From Polaribacter porphyrae (GTDB lineage Bacteria > Bacteroidota > Bacteroidia > Flavobacteriales > Flavobacteriaceae): DNA of 64,000 bases. Positions 44,961 to 55,181 of this stretch are shown piece after piece. The stretch spans positions 582,256-646,255 of the forward strand of contig NZ_MSCN01000001.1 of the NCBI RefSeq assembly GCF_002954685.1, given 5' to 3'. A program made the position numbers and the translations under genes. The notes under the pieces were generated by a model, which made no database searches, was not told the DNA's origin, and worked only from the letters and a program-made list of their open reading frames with translations. Each line of letters starts with the position of its first letter. Position 1 is the first letter of the stretch.

Positions 44961-46952
44961 CTTTTTATTGTTAAAGTATAAATACTTTGTAGCATGATAA
45001 TAAGCAGCCAATAGACTATCCATTTGTTGTGCTTTTAAAGGATACTTATCTTTTAAATCTTTAAGTTCATTTGCATTTAAATTATACAAACCTTTTGTTT
45101 TTGATATATTAGTTTTAGAATAATACAAACTATCTTGTAATAATCCAACAGTTGGTTCACCTTTCATTTTTAAATAGACAAAAGAACTATGGTTTATATA
45201 GTTTGTAGTGTCTAATAAATCTCTACCTAAAGTGTAATTGGTGTAGTTCATTTTTATCAAACTCATAACAGTAGGAAATAGATCAATTAACTTTCCATTT
45301 CTCTTAACCTCATTTGGTTTCACATATTTTGGAGCATGAATAAAAAACGGAACATGTTGTAGATTTATGTTTAAATCGTGTTCGTTAGTATAGTTTTCAC
45401 TTCTATTCATCATAGTATTATGATCGCCAAAAAATACAAAAACAGTGTTATCATAATAACCTGAAGATTTAGCTCTTTCTAAAAAACGACCTACATTAAA
45501 ATCTAAATAACGTAATGCATTTAACTGTTCTATAGATTTGAAACCAGATTTTTGTAATAATTTGTTAGAAATTTCATTATCCTGTAAAGGTTGATAACTT
45601 TCTTTTTTATTTGGTACAGTAAAAGGAATGTGATTAGAAGCAGTTTGAATATAAGCTACAAAAGGTTTCTTTTTTATATGAAGTTTTTTAAGCTCTTTAT
45701 CAGTTTCTTTAAACAATTCATAATCATCTATTCCCCAAACATCAGCTCTGTTTTCGGTTTCATAACTCCCTTCTTCAAAAATTTGTAACCCATTTATATT
45801 CGCTTGAAAAATACCTCTTATGTTTGCCCAATTTGCACTTCCACCTAAAAAGTACAGTTTTTTATAACCCTTAAATTGATCGAATAAAATTCGTTGATCA
45901 ATTATCATTGGGTTTCTAGAAGCTGTATTTACATCATCGATATCTGGTAAACCAGTAACACTAGCAAAAACGCTGGCAGCTGTCCCAGATTTATGTACAT
46001 AAAAGTTGGTAAAACTCAAGCTTTTAGGAATCAAAGAATCCATTTTTGGTGAACTATTAATAGGATTTCCATAATAACTCAAAGGCTTAACACCCACAGA
46101 TTCTAGCATTACAATAACTACATTGGGTTGGGTTTTAAGAGAGTCAGGAAAAGTGACTTTTCTTTCGAAAGAAACTTTATCTTTTGGTAGGTTTAAATCT
46201 TTAGCAATAACAGAATAGTACTTATTGAATTCATCCATATTTACAGCTTCACTTCTAAAAGCAAAACTGTCAAAGAAATATAAAACTGGGTTTAATGCAA
46301 ATTGATTTACAGTATTATTTTTAGAGAAAAAAGCCTCACTCCATCTTAAAGGATAATGCGTAAAACTATTGTAAATACTAAAAGCTAATATTAAAAAAGT
46401 GCCTGTAAAATAAAACGCCTTTTTCTTTTTTGAATAATATAAATTATTGTTTTGTTTAAATTTTCGATATAAATAGCTTGAGAGTTTATAAACCAAAAAG
46501 GCAAAAAGTAAAAGCCCCAAAAGCCCTTTAAATACAGGGTAACTCTCAAATAATACCTGACTAGATATTTTTAAATCTTCTAAAAAACGAAGAGAAGCTG
46601 CATCCAATCGTATTGATAAATAATCATAATACCCAAAATCCATCAAATAAAATATAGATAAAACAATAGCAATGGTAATACTGTATAAAGTGCAAATTTT
46701 TTTATAAATGGTTCTTTTATAAAACTTCTGATTTACAATGAGAATTAATAAAGCCAAAGGAAAAATAGCGATTGATGCTAACTTAAAATCAAAACGAATT
46801 CCTAGCAAAAATGCTTTTTGTATTTCTGATGTACTTGCATTAGATAAATCAACTAAAAAGAAATAAAAAATCAACCTAAAAACAACATTAAAAAGAACAA
46901 CTAATAAAAATAAACTAGTAATGTGTTTAATATAATTTGGTATTTTATTCAA
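44949..46952 (-). CDS. LTA synthase-like sulfatase-family membrane enzyme
   Basis: A 667-residue protein with five N-terminal membrane segments (about 10-205) and an alkaline-phosphatase-fold domain (about 265-620) of the lipoteichoic-acid synthase/phosphoglycerol transferase type. The metal site begins at VIVMLESVG (with Glu), the nucleophile Thr is in KSGTAASVFASVTG (about 325-338), and FFGDHNTMM supplies metal ligands near 508-516. In Gram-negative bacteria these enzymes modify glycans or lipids with phosphoglycerol or phosphoethanolamine. The first codon is TTG at 46952; a -7 element lies just upstream. Confidence 0.88.
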   Translation of the reverse strand: MNKIPNYIKHITSLFLLVVLFNVVFRLIFYFFLVDLSNASTSEIQKAFLLGIRFDFKLASIAIFPLALLILIVNQKFYKRTIYKKICTLYSITIAIVLSIFYLMDFGYYDYLSIRLDAASLRFLEDLKISSQVLFESYPVFKGLLGLLLFAFLVYKLSSYLYRKFKQNNNLYYSKKKKAFYFTGTFLILAFSIYNSFTHYPLRWSEAFFSKNNTVNQFALNPVLYFFDSFAFRSEAVNMDEFNKYYSVIAKDLNLPKDKVSFERKVTFPDSLKTQPNVVIVMLESVGVKPLSYYGNPINSSPKMDSLIPKSLSFTNFYVHKSGTAASVFASVTGLPDIDDVNTASRNPMIIDQRILFDQFKGYKKLYFLGGSANWANIRGIFQANINGLQIFEEGSYETENRADVWGIDDYELFKETDKELKKLHIKKKPFVAYIQTASNHIPFTVPNKKESYQPLQDNEISNKLLQKSGFKSIEQLNALRYLDFNVGRFLERAKSSGYYDNTVFVFFGDHNTMMNRSENYTNEHDLNINLQHVPFFIHAPKYVKPNEVKRNGKLIDLFPTVMSLIKMNYTNYTLGRDLLDTTNYINHSSFVYLKMKGEPTVGLLQDSLYYSKTNISKTKGLYNLNANELKDLKDKYPLKAQQMDSLLAAYYHATKYLYFNNKKSSK

Positions 46953-46968
46953 TTTTATAAATTTTTGG

Positions 46969-46976
46969 CAAAGATA
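46969..46976 (-). promoter_or_regulatory. Candidate -7 element for the LTA-synthase-like gene
   Basis: The minus-strand TATCTTTG matches TAnnTTTG, 16 bp before the TTG start and abutting the stop of the upstream gene. No TTG at 17-19 bp spacing is seen, so the call rests on this element and the short leader. Confidence 0.45.
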
Positions 46977-48200
46977 TTATTCTTTTTCGTTTACTAATTC
47001 ATCAACAAAACTCTCAAATTCTTTTTTGAAAATCTCATATTCTTCTCCAGTTGCAGGGCCATTAAAGCCAGTATGTATTTTTCTTACTTTTCTATTTTTA
47101 TCAATAAAAATAGTGGTTGGGTAAGAAATAACATGATTAAGCATTGGCAATTTTCTTTGAGCAAGTGTTTTATCAGCTGCATTGCCATATTGTGCTAATA
47201 GAATAGGGTAGTTCACTCCAATCCTCTTTTTTAAACGATTTATTCTCTGGTAAGCAACAGCTCTAGTTTTCGCAACTTCAAAAGCCAAAGCAACAACTTT
47301 TATTTTTTTATTGTTGTGGTTTTTTAAGTAATTGACTAAAAATTTACTTTCATCTAAACAGTTAGGACACCAAGTTCCCATAATTTGCACAACAACTACT
47401 TTATTGTCAAATTCAGCATCATTTAAAGAAATAACTCTACCTTTTGTATCAGGAAACGAAAAAGAAAATCGATTATATCCTTCTTTTATATAAGTTAAGT
47501 TTTCTTCTTTTGGTAATTGATAATTATTATTCAATTTAGCAGTAAAAGGTTCTTTCCAGTGATTACCAGAATAGAAAAACCCATTCATAGTAGTATCTGT
47601 TATTTTGGCTTTAAATAAAAAAGCGTGAGCACCATCAAAAGTAGATAATTTTAAAGAATCACCATCTACAATACCTTCTAAATACCTGTAATCGCCAGTT
47701 GTGGTTCTAAAAGTACCAGTTACTTTTTGGTTTCTTTGATTAAAAATTCCTTTAGCAATATAACTACTATCAGTATTTTGGCTAAATACAGTTTGCCAAC
47801 TTCCAGATATGTTTGTGGTACTTTTATTTGTAGTATTATTAAATCTATTTTTAGTTTGTGGAGTTGCTCTAAAATCAACAACTCTATCTAAACTTGGCTT
47901 AATAAAAAAACCTTCTAAATTTCCAGATTCTTTGATTTTTGCAATGATATATCCCTCAAAAACAGGAGTTTGAATTTTGATAGAATCATTAAAATAGCTA
48001 ATTTCATCAACTATAATTTTTTCATCAGCATTAAAAATAGTCAGTAAAGAATCATTTTCTACTTTAAAAATAAATGGTAATTTTTGATTATCTTTTACTT
48101 CTAAAACAGCTCTATAATTGCCTTTTTGTAATGTCAATATCTTTTCTTTTCCGCAAGAAATGAATAGTAAAACACTGAATATCAGTACTAAAAATCGCAT
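46977..48200 (-). CDS. TlpA-family thiol-disulfide oxidoreductase lipoprotein
   Basis: This 407-residue lipoprotein (lipobox FISC, Cys 16) has a two-part N-terminal region of beta strands (about 25-230, similar in style to DUF4369-type domains) and a C-terminal thioredoxin domain (about 245-400). The redox motif is CPNC (C278, C281) in MGTWCPNCLDES, followed by FIDKNRKVRKIHTGF. It should act in the periplasm as a disulfide reductase or in cytochrome maturation. It diverges from pheT. Confidence 0.9.
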   Translation of the reverse strand: MRFLVLIFSVLLFISCGKEKILTLQKGNYRAVLEVKDNQKLPFIFKVENDSLLTIFNADEKIIVDEISYFNDSIKIQTPVFEGYIIAKIKESGNLEGFFIKPSLDRVVDFRATPQTKNRFNNTTNKSTTNISGSWQTVFSQNTDSSYIAKGIFNQRNQKVTGTFRTTTGDYRYLEGIVDGDSLKLSTFDGAHAFLFKAKITDTTMNGFFYSGNHWKEPFTAKLNNNYQLPKEENLTYIKEGYNRFSFSFPDTKGRVISLNDAEFDNKVVVVQIMGTWCPNCLDESKFLVNYLKNHNNKKIKVVALAFEVAKTRAVAYQRINRLKKRIGVNYPILLAQYGNAADKTLAQRKLPMLNHVISYPTTIFIDKNRKVRKIHTGFNGPATGEEYEIFKKEFESFVDELVNEKE

Positions 48201-48309
48201 TTTTACATTGTTAGTTTAATGGTAAATTTACAATAAAATACTTACATCAATATGTAATATAATCCTTAAAAATAATTAATTTAGCCACGTAAAATTCAAA
48301 AAATTTAGC

Positions 48310-50736
48310 ATGAAAATATCATACAATTGGTTGCAACAATTTTTACAAATTGATTGGGATGCTACTAAAACTGGTGAGTTACTTACTGACCTAGGTTTAG
48401 AGGTTGAAGGTATAGAAACTTTAGAATCTGTAAAGGGAAGTTTAAAAGGAGTTGTAGTAGGTAAAGTGCTTACTTGCAAGCAACACCCTAATGCAGATAG
48501 GTTAAAGGTAACCACTGTAGATTTAGGAGACGAAAACCCAGTTCAAATTGTTTGTGGGGCACCAAATGTGGCAGCTGGTCAAAAAGTACCTGTTGCTACT
48601 GTTGGTACAACTTTATACGATGATGAAGGAAAAGCATTTAAAATAAAGAAAAGTAAAATAAGAGGTGAAGAGAGTTTTGGAATGATTTGCGCTGAAGACG
48701 AATTAGGTCTTGGTAAAAGTCATGATGGAATTATGGTGTTGAGTAAACAAGAAAAAGTTGGTACACCTGCTGCTGATGTTTTTAAAATAGAGACAGATCA
48801 AGTATTTGAAATTGGGTTAACCCCTAATAGATCTGATGCTATGAGCCATTATGGAGTAGCAAGAGATTTAAGAGCGGGTTTAATACAACAAGATATAAAG
48901 AAAGAATTAATTTCTCCATCAGTGAGCGATTTTCATGTAGATGAAAGAACCTTACGTTTTGATGTTGAGGTGGATGATAAAGAGCTTGTGCCACGTTATT
49001 GTGGAATTACAATTACAGATATTACTGTAAAAGATTCTCCTGAATGGATTAAAAATAGACTAAAAGCTATTGGGTTAACACCTAAAAATAATATTGTTGA
49101 TATTACCAACTACGTATTGCATGAATTAGGGCAACCTTTGCATGCTTTTGATGCTCAAAAAGTAAAAGGAAATAAAATTAAAGTTAAAACACTTAAAGAA
49201 GGTACAAAATTTACCACTTTAGATGAGGTTGAAAGAACCTTATCTGCAGAAGATATAATGATATGTGATGCAGATAGTAACCCACTTTGTATTGGTGGTG
49301 TTTTTGGTGGATTAAAATCTGGTGTCACAGAAAATACAACTTCAATATTTTTAGAAAGTGCGTATTTTAATCCTGTTTCTATTAGAAAAACAGCGAAACG
49401 ACATGGTTTAAATACAGATGCTTCTTTTCGTTTTGAAAGAGGAATTGACATTAATACAACCGAATATGCTCTAAAAAGAGCAGCTTTATTAATAGAAGAA
49501 TATGCAGATGGTAAATTAGCTTCTGATATTTCAGATTTTTATCCTATTAAAATGGATGATTTTCAAGTATTTCTTTCTTATGACAACGCATATAGATTAA
49601 TAGGACAAGAAATACCAAAGGAAACTATAAAAAACATTTTAGCTTCGTTAGAAATTAAAATTAATAGCGAAACTGAAGGAGGTTTGGGCTTAACAATACC
49701 TTCTTACAGAACAGATGTGCAAAGAGAAGCAGATATTATTGAAGAAATTTTACGTGTATATGGCTACAATAATATAGAGTTTTCATACAAACTAAATACT
49801 TCCATAACTTTCGACACTAATTTAGCTACCAAAGTTGAGAATATTATTGCCAATCAACTATCAAATTTAGGCTTTAATGAAACTATGGCAAATTCATTAA
49901 CAAAACCAGATTATATAAAATTTTCTGAAAACTTAAATGAAGAGGCTAATGTAGCTATGTTAAATCCTTTAAGTGGAGATTTAAGTGAAATGCGTCAATC
50001 TTTATTGTTTAGTGGTTTAGAATCAGTTGCTTACAATCTAAATAGGAAGAATAATTCTTTGAAGTTTTATGAGTTTGGTAAAACATATCATAAATATAAT
50101 GATAAGTATCAAGAAGAGAAACATTTAACGCTTTTTGTAACCGGTAATAGAGCAAAAGATAGTTGGGCTGTTGCTTCAGAAAAATCAGATTTCTTTTATT
50201 TTAAAGGGATTGTAACTACACTTTTGTCAAGATTAGGAATTGGTAATATTAAAACATCACCTACGAAAAATGATATTTATGCTGAAGGAATTAGTTTAAG
50301 TTTAGGCAAGATTAAGTTGGTCGATTTAGGTGTTGTTAAGCGTTCTATATTAAAAGAATTCGGAATTAAACAGGAGGTTTTATTTGCTGATTTTAATTGG
50401 CAGAATCTATTAAAATTATCGAGTAATAAAAAGATTAAAATTTCTGACTTACCAAAGTTTCCTTCAGTAAAAAGAGATTTGGCTTTATTGTTAGATAGCT
50501 CTAAAGCTTTTAAAGAGATATATAACTTGGCATTTCAATCAGAAAGAAAATTATTGAAAGAAGTAGATTTATTTGATGTTTATGAAGGTGATAATTTGCC
50601 AGAAGGTAAAAAATCGTATGCTGTGAGTTTTTTATTGCAAGACGAAACTAAAACGCTAGAAGATAAACAGATAGATAAAATAATGCAGAAGTTACAGCAA
50701 ACTTTTGAGAAAAATCTTGATGCTGTTTTAAGATAG
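48310..50736 (+). CDS. pheT: Phenylalanyl-tRNA synthetase beta subunit
   Basis: PheT pairs with PheS to charge tRNA-Phe. The 808-residue protein has an N-terminal B1 domain, an EMAP-II-like tRNA-binding insert (about 40-150 with VGKVLTCKQHPNADRLKV), the B3/B4 editing domain (about 215-400), the B5 DNA-binding-like domain (about 405-490), a catalytic-like core and a C-terminal FDX-ACB anticodon-binding domain (about 715-808). All expected domains are present in order. pheS is not in the window. A short leader separates it from the divergent TlpA gene. Confidence 0.97.
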   Translation: MKISYNWLQQFLQIDWDATKTGELLTDLGLEVEGIETLESVKGSLKGVVVGKVLTCKQHPNADRLKVTTVDLGDENPVQIVCGAPNVAAGQKVPVATVGTTLYDDEGKAFKIKKSKIRGEESFGMICAEDELGLGKSHDGIMVLSKQEKVGTPAADVFKIETDQVFEIGLTPNRSDAMSHYGVARDLRAGLIQQDIKKELISPSVSDFHVDERTLRFDVEVDDKELVPRYCGITITDITVKDSPEWIKNRLKAIGLTPKNNIVDITNYVLHELGQPLHAFDAQKVKGNKIKVKTLKEGTKFTTLDEVERTLSAEDIMICDADSNPLCIGGVFGGLKSGVTENTTSIFLESAYFNPVSIRKTAKRHGLNTDASFRFERGIDINTTEYALKRAALLIEEYADGKLASDISDFYPIKMDDFQVFLSYDNAYRLIGQEIPKETIKNILASLEIKINSETEGGLGLTIPSYRTDVQREADIIEEILRVYGYNNIEFSYKLNTSITFDTNLATKVENIIANQLSNLGFNETMANSLTKPDYIKFSENLNEEANVAMLNPLSGDLSEMRQSLLFSGLESVAYNLNRKNNSLKFYEFGKTYHKYNDKYQEEKHLTLFVTGNRAKDSWAVASEKSDFFYFKGIVTTLLSRLGIGNIKTSPTKNDIYAEGISLSLGKIKLVDLGVVKRSILKEFGIKQEVLFADFNWQNLLKLSSNKKIKISDLPKFPSVKRDLALLLDSSKAFKEIYNLAFQSERKLLKEVDLFDVYEGDNLPEGKKSYAVSFLLQDETKTLEDKQIDKIMQKLQQTFEKNLDAVLR

Positions 50737-50745
50737 AATAAAGTT

Positions 50746-51888
50746 ATGAAAAGAATCTTCTTTTTATTAATAATACTTTTAAGTGTTTCTTGTAAAAAAG
50801 AAAAAGAAATACCTGTATTAAGCATAAATCAGGTAGAAAATTTAGGGTTAAGGTTAGAGAATAAAGTTGAAAAAGCAGATATTAAAGAAATTAATAAATT
50901 ATATGATATAAAGACTTTTATGAATTTATTTTTAATGAAGTCTACAAAAAAAAGAATTCATGAATTTAACGCAGGTTTTTTCGCCTCATTTTCTAGAAAC
51001 TACAATTTTGGAGAAATGCTTGTACAACAAAAAAGTGAAGGCAGTTCTTATAATTTAGTTAGAACTTACCAAGATGAAAATAAAGATTTTCATTTGCTTT
51101 TTAGACATTATGGAGGTGGGTTAAATTATCATGATTTTCTTGTAAAAATGATAAATGGAGAACCAAAAATTATAGATATGTATATTTATATGTCTGGTGA
51201 AAATTTAAGTGATACTTATAGAGCACATTATAAAAACCTTTTACAGAAATCAAATCTTTTAAGTAAGGATTTAGTTGGAACTACTTTATTTAAAGATTTT
51301 AATAAACTTAATAAAATTAAAAGTCTTAATATAAAAGGTCAATTTAAAAAGGCTCATAAATTATACCAAACTGTTAGCTATAATTCTAGACAAAATAAAT
51401 CATTTAAATTAGTTAATTTATTAATTTGTTCAAACTTAACAGAAGAGTTGTATAAAGAGTCTATTAAAGATTATGAAGAAAGATTTCCAAATGACCCTAG
51501 TTTGTATTTAATATCTTTAGACGGTTTAATTTTAAGAAAAGAGTTTGATAAATGTTTGATTTATATTGATAAATTAGAAGAACTTTTAGGAGGTGACCCC
51601 TTTTTAAACTTTTTAAGAGGTAATATTTACTACTTTAAAAAAGATTATGATAATGCACTTGGTAAATTTGCAATTATGAATCTTGAATATCCAGAATTTT
51701 TTGATGCTTATGATAGTGCTTTAGGTATATATATAGAAAGAAAACAATACAAAAAGGCATTAGAAATTTTAGATTTGTATATAACAGATTTTAAAATGGA
51801 TAAAAATGAATTAAAATTAAATATGAAAAATGCTTCTCCAGATTTTATAAAAACTAAAGAATATAGAAATTGGGCTTCAAAAAAATAA
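50746..51888 (+). CDS. TPR-containing lipoprotein
   Basis: The 380-residue lipoprotein (lipobox SVSC, Cys about 16) has an N-terminal region with mixed alpha/beta elements (about 25-165, with [22 protein letters not shown]) and a C-terminal TPR-like stretch (about 200-375, with [20 protein letters not shown] and [16 protein letters not shown]). It lies 9 bp after pheT and 1 bp before pyrD, an arrangement likely due only to a shared promoter. Function unknown. Confidence 0.75.
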   Translation: MKRIFFLLIILLSVSCKKEKEIPVLSINQVENLGLRLENKVEKADIKEINKLYDIKTFMNLFLMKSTKKRIHEFNAGFFASFSRNYNFGEMLVQQKSEGSSYNLVRTYQDENKDFHLLFRHYGGGLNYHDFLVKMINGEPKIIDMYIYMSGENLSDTYRAHYKNLLQKSNLLSKDLVGTTLFKDFNKLNKIKSLNIKGQFKKAHKLYQTVSYNSRQNKSFKLVNLLICSNLTEELYKESIKDYEERFPNDPSLYLISLDGLILRKEFDKCLIYIDKLEELLGGDPFLNFLRGNIYYFKKDYDNALGKFAIMNLEYPEFFDAYDSALGIYIERKQYKKALEILDLYITDFKMDKNELKLNMKNASPDFIKTKEYRNWASKK

Positions 51889-51889
51889 T

Positions 51890-52924
51890 ATGTACAAACT
51901 AATTATAAGACCTATTTTCTTTCTTTTTGATCCAGAGAAGATTCATCATTTTACTTTTTCTTTAGTTCGTTTTTTGTCTAAAATCCCTTTAATCTCCAAT
52001 CTTTTTAGAAGCTTATATCAAGTAAATGATAAAAAATTAGAACGTAAACTTTTTGGTTTAACTTTTAAAAATCCAGTTGGTTTAGCAGCTGGTTTTGATA
52101 AAAATGCTGTATTGTATAATGAATTGGCAAATTTTGGTTTTGGATTTATAGAAATAGGTACTGTAACCCCAAAAGCACAAGAAGGTAATCCTAAAAAAAG
52201 ATTATTTCGTTTGCAAGATGATAAAGGTATTATTAATAGAATGGGCTTTAATAATGAAGGTTTAGAAGCTGCAATTCATCAACTAAAAAAGAATAAAAAA
52301 CGATTAATTATTGGTGGTAACATAGGTAAGAACACACAAACATTACCAGAAAACTATACTCAAGATTATTTAAAATGTTTTAAAGGATTACATACTTACA
52401 TAGATTATTTTGTATTAAACGTGAGTTGCCCAAATGTAGGTAGTCATGCAAAACTAAATGATAAAGATTATTTAATTGAATTGATTACAGAATGTCAAAA
52501 ATTGAACAACAAAGAAACTATACAAAAACCTATTTTACTTAAAATTGCTCCAGATTTAAATAATACACAACTTGATGAAATTATAGAATTAGTTGCAGAA
52601 ACAAAAATCGATGGTGTAATAGCATCCAATACTTCTACTAAAAGAGACGATTTAAACGCAACAGATGAGCAATTAAAAGAAATTGGTAATGGAGGTTTAA
52701 GTGGACAGCCAATAAAAGATATTAGTACAAAAGTGATACAATATTTGGCTGATAATTCTAACAAAGCTTTTCCAATAATAGGAGTAGGAGGTATTCATTC
52801 AGAAAAAGATGCACTCGAAAAACTAAAAGCTGGTGCAGATTTAGTACAGATTTATACTGGTTTTATTTATGAAGGGCCAAGTTTAGTGAAGAGAATTAAT
52901 AAAGCTATTTTAAAAAGTCAATAA
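51890..52924 (+). CDS. pyrD: Dihydroorotate dehydrogenase (quinone type)
   Basis: PyrD oxidises dihydroorotate to orotate in pyrimidine synthesis. The 344-residue protein has the N-terminal membrane-associating helical extension of class 2 enzymes (about 1-45) and a TIM barrel with GLAAGFDKN (about 65-73), [10 protein letters not shown] near 244-253 and [12 protein letters not shown] near 298-309. In class 2 enzymes the catalytic base is usually Ser; here the position reads NVSCPNV with C180, as in class 1 enzymes. It is followed 53 bp later by a LysE-type gene. Confidence 0.95.
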   Translation: MYKLIIRPIFFLFDPEKIHHFTFSLVRFLSKIPLISNLFRSLYQVNDKKLERKLFGLTFKNPVGLAAGFDKNAVLYNELANFGFGFIEIGTVTPKAQEGNPKKRLFRLQDDKGIINRMGFNNEGLEAAIHQLKKNKKRLIIGGNIGKNTQTLPENYTQDYLKCFKGLHTYIDYFVLNVSCPNVGSHAKLNDKDYLIELITECQKLNNKETIQKPILLKIAPDLNNTQLDEIIELVAETKIDGVIASNTSTKRDDLNATDEQLKEIGNGGLSGQPIKDISTKVIQYLADNSNKAFPIIGVGGIHSEKDALEKLKAGADLVQIYTGFIYEGPSLVKRINKAILKSQ

Positions 52925-52977
52925 TACTTTATCTAAATTTATTCAAATACTATTATGCATTAAAGCAAATTCTTTTA

Positions 52978-53592
52978 ATGGTAGAAACTTTATTTTCATT
53001 TGCAATAGCAACATCAATATTGGCTTTTTCTCCTGGGCCTGATAATATTTTTGTACTAACTCAAAGTATTGTAAATGGTAAAAAGTTTGGTTTAGCAACT
53101 GTTTTTGGTTTAATTTCTGGTTGTATCGTTCATACAACTTTAGTTGCTTTTGGAGTATCAGCAATTATAAAAGAGAACGAAAATCTTTTTTTGGTAATTA
53201 AAATTTTTGGAGCATTATACCTTTTATATTTAGCATATCAAGTTTTTAAAGCTGACGCTTCAATTTTATTATCTGAAGATTCTGTTGAAAGAAAAACAAC
53301 AACGCAACTTTTTAAACAAGGTTTCATCATGAATGTGCTAAACCCTAAAGTTTCAATATTTTTTCTTGCTTTTTTTCCTCAATTTTTATTTTCTGATAGT
53401 ATTTCTAATGTAATTCAGTTTTTTGTTTTAGGTGCTATTTTTATGTTAGTCTCCTTACTTATCTTTTCTATGATTGCAATTTTAGCAGGTTATATTTCAG
53501 AAAAAATTAAAACAAATAATAAAATTGGCTTGTATCTAAAATGGCTTCAAATATTTGTATTTATTACAATTTCTGTATTTATTTTGATTTAA
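52978..53592 (+). CDS. LysE/RhtB-family amino-acid exporter
   Basis: The 204-residue inner-membrane protein has about six membrane segments and the LysE/RhtB signature near the start (AFSPGPDNIFVLTQS, about 17-31), plus FKQGFIMNVLNPK near 112-124. Members export amino acids or related solutes; the substrate here is open. It ends 87 bp from the convergent Skp gene. Confidence 0.92.
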   Translation: MVETLFSFAIATSILAFSPGPDNIFVLTQSIVNGKKFGLATVFGLISGCIVHTTLVAFGVSAIIKENENLFLVIKIFGALYLLYLAYQVFKADASILLSEDSVERKTTTQLFKQGFIMNVLNPKVSIFFLAFFPQFLFSDSISNVIQFFVLGAIFMLVSLLIFSMIAILAGYISEKIKTNNKIGLYLKWLQIFVFITISVFILI

Positions 53593-53628
53593 AAAAAACT
53601 GTAAAAATTTTAGTAAATATCATAAAAT

Positions 53629-53657
53629 AAAAAAGCTTCACTGTTAATGAAGCTTTG
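53629..53657 (-). terminator. Rho-independent terminator of the Skp gene
   Basis: AAAGCTTCA (53632-53640) pairs with TGAAGCTTT (53648-53656) across a CTGTTAA loop. On the minus strand the stem continues into a TTTTTTATTTTA tract, as expected for termination of the OmpH/Skp-like gene. Confidence 0.85.
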
Positions 53658-53678
53658 AACAATTTTTATAGTTAAATT

Positions 53679-54194
53679 TTACTTTTTAACTTCTGGTTCT
53701 TTAATACCTAATTTAGCCATTACTAGTTTTGTAATATCAAATTTTGGATCTATATAAGCAAACTGATTTGTTGTAGTTAAAATATGTGTATACCCTTTTT
53801 CTTTAGCTACTAGACTAATAGCATCATTTAGTTTTTTATATAAAGGCCTCATTAACTCATTCTGTTTTAGTTGCATTAATGTGTTTCCATTTTTTTGATA
53901 TTTTTGAATATCAGTTTCCATAGCAGAAATTTCTTTAACCAATGTTTTTTTCATTAAAGTTCCCATTTCTTTTTCTTTCTTTCTAAAATCGGCAACTTTA
54001 TCTTGATATTCTTTCATTTTTATTGAAAAAGAAGAATCTAATTTAGCCCCATAATCTTGGCTTCTTTTAACCACAACTTTAGCTTCAGGCATTAAATTGA
54101 CGATATAATCGCTATCAATTGTACCAGTTTTAGTCTGTGCAAGTGAGATTGTAGTAAATAGAATTGTAAAATAAAATATAATTTTTAACTTCAT
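53679..54194 (-). CDS. OmpH/Skp-family periplasmic chaperone
   Basis: Skp/OmpH chaperones hold unfolded outer-membrane proteins in the periplasm. The 171-residue protein has a signal peptide (1-19, ending SLAQ), the IDSDYIVNLMPEAKVV head strand and two long charged helices forming the grasping arms (about 50-125, with KEMGTLMKKTLVKEISAMET). The C-terminal strand includes GYTHILTTTNQFAYID. It has its own well-formed promoter at 54217-54244 and a terminator at 53629-53657. Confidence 0.92.
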   Translation of the reverse strand: MKLKIIFYFTILFTTISLAQTKTGTIDSDYIVNLMPEAKVVVKRSQDYGAKLDSSFSIKMKEYQDKVADFRKKEKEMGTLMKKTLVKEISAMETDIQKYQKNGNTLMQLKQNELMRPLYKKLNDAISLVAKEKGYTHILTTTNQFAYIDPKFDITKLVMAKLGIKEPEVKK

Positions 54195-54216
54195 GATTGA
54201 TAAATTTTAAACTCGA

Positions 54217-54244
54217 CAAAGATAGAAAAGTCAAGCAATTACAA
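54217..54244 (-). promoter_or_regulatory. Promoter of the Skp gene: TTG-N17-TATCTTTG
   Basis: On the minus strand a TTG (54242-54244) is followed after exactly 17 bp by TATCTTTG (54217-54224). This matches the Bacteroidota primary promoter consensus at both boxes and lies about 22 bp before the start codon. Confidence 0.75.
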
Positions 54245-54257
54245 AAATTAATGCAAG

Positions 54258-55181
54258 TTAAAAACCGTTAATTTTATCAGAGATTTTAGTTATGATGGTG
54301 TTAATATCTGTTTGATAATCAAACCAAATAGTTTCTGTATCTTTTCTAAACCAAGTGAGTTGTCTTTTAGCAAATCGTCTTGTATTTTTTTTAATTTCTG
54401 AAATGGCAAATTCTTTTGTAAAATCCCCATCAAAATAAGAAAATAACTCTCTATAACCAACTGTCTGTAATGCATTCAGTTTTTTATATTGATGTAGATT
54501 TTTTGCTTCTTTAAGTAAGTTATTGGCTATCATTAAATCTACTCTTCTATTTATTCTCTCATAAATGATTTCTCTGTCTGCTATTAAACCAATTTTTATG
54601 GATGTGAAATTTCGAGCTTTTTTAGGTTTATTCTTAAAAGTAGAATAAGGTGTTTTTGTACCAATACAAATTTCTAAAGCTCTTATTACTCGTTGAGGGT
54701 TATTAATAGCAATTGCATTATAAGTCTTTAAATCTAATTCTTTGAGCTGATTCTGAAGAAACTCTAATCTTTTTTCTTGAAGTTCTTTATTTAGATTTTC
54801 TCTAATTGATGCATCAATTTTTGGGAAATAATCCAAACCTTTTAAAACAGCATCAACGTACAAACCACTACCACCAACCATTATTTGAATTTTGTTTTCT
54901 TTAAACAATTCATCTAATTTATATAGTGCATCTTTTTCAAAATCACCAACATTATAATCATCAAAAATACTTCTATTTTTTATAAAATGGTGATTTGCAG
55001 CTTTTAGTTCTTCTGGTTCAGGTACAGCTGTACCAATAGTCATTTCTTTATAAAATTGTCTTGAATCACAAGAAATAATATCACTATTAAAGTGTTTTGC
55101 CAATTGAATACTTAAAGCAGTTTTACCAATTGCTGTTGGACCAACTATGGTAATTAAAAAGTTGTTTTTAGAGCTTATCAT
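54258..55181 (-). CDS. miaA: tRNA dimethylallyltransferase
   Basis: MiaA transfers a dimethylallyl group to A37 of tRNAs reading UNN codons. I start it at 55181 because this ATG overlaps the stop of the ion channel gene as ATGA and gives the normal N-terminus (about 307 residues). An in-frame start at 55211 would add ten residues. The P-loop GPTAIGKT is at 14-21, the substrate-binding SCDSRQFYKEM near 39-49, and GGSGLYVDAVLKGLD near 97-111. The motifs FRKDTETIWFD close the domain. Confidence 0.96.
   Translation of the reverse strand: MISSKNNFLITIVGPTAIGKTALSIQLAKHFNSDIISCDSRQFYKEMTIGTAVPEPEELKAANHHFIKNRSIFDDYNVGDFEKDALYKLDELFKENKIQIMVGGSGLYVDAVLKGLDYFPKIDASIRENLNKELQEKRLEFLQNQLKELDLKTYNAIAINNPQRVIRALEICIGTKTPYSTFKNKPKKARNFTSIKIGLIADREIIYERINRRVDLMIANNLLKEAKNLHQYKKLNALQTVGYRELFSYFDGDFTKEFAISEIKKNTRRFAKRQLTWFRKDTETIWFDYQTDINTIITKISDKINGF

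Noticed and set aside
49155..49451. Antisense reading frame inside pheT
   Set aside because: It mirrors conserved pheT codons and has no independent start context or known domain.
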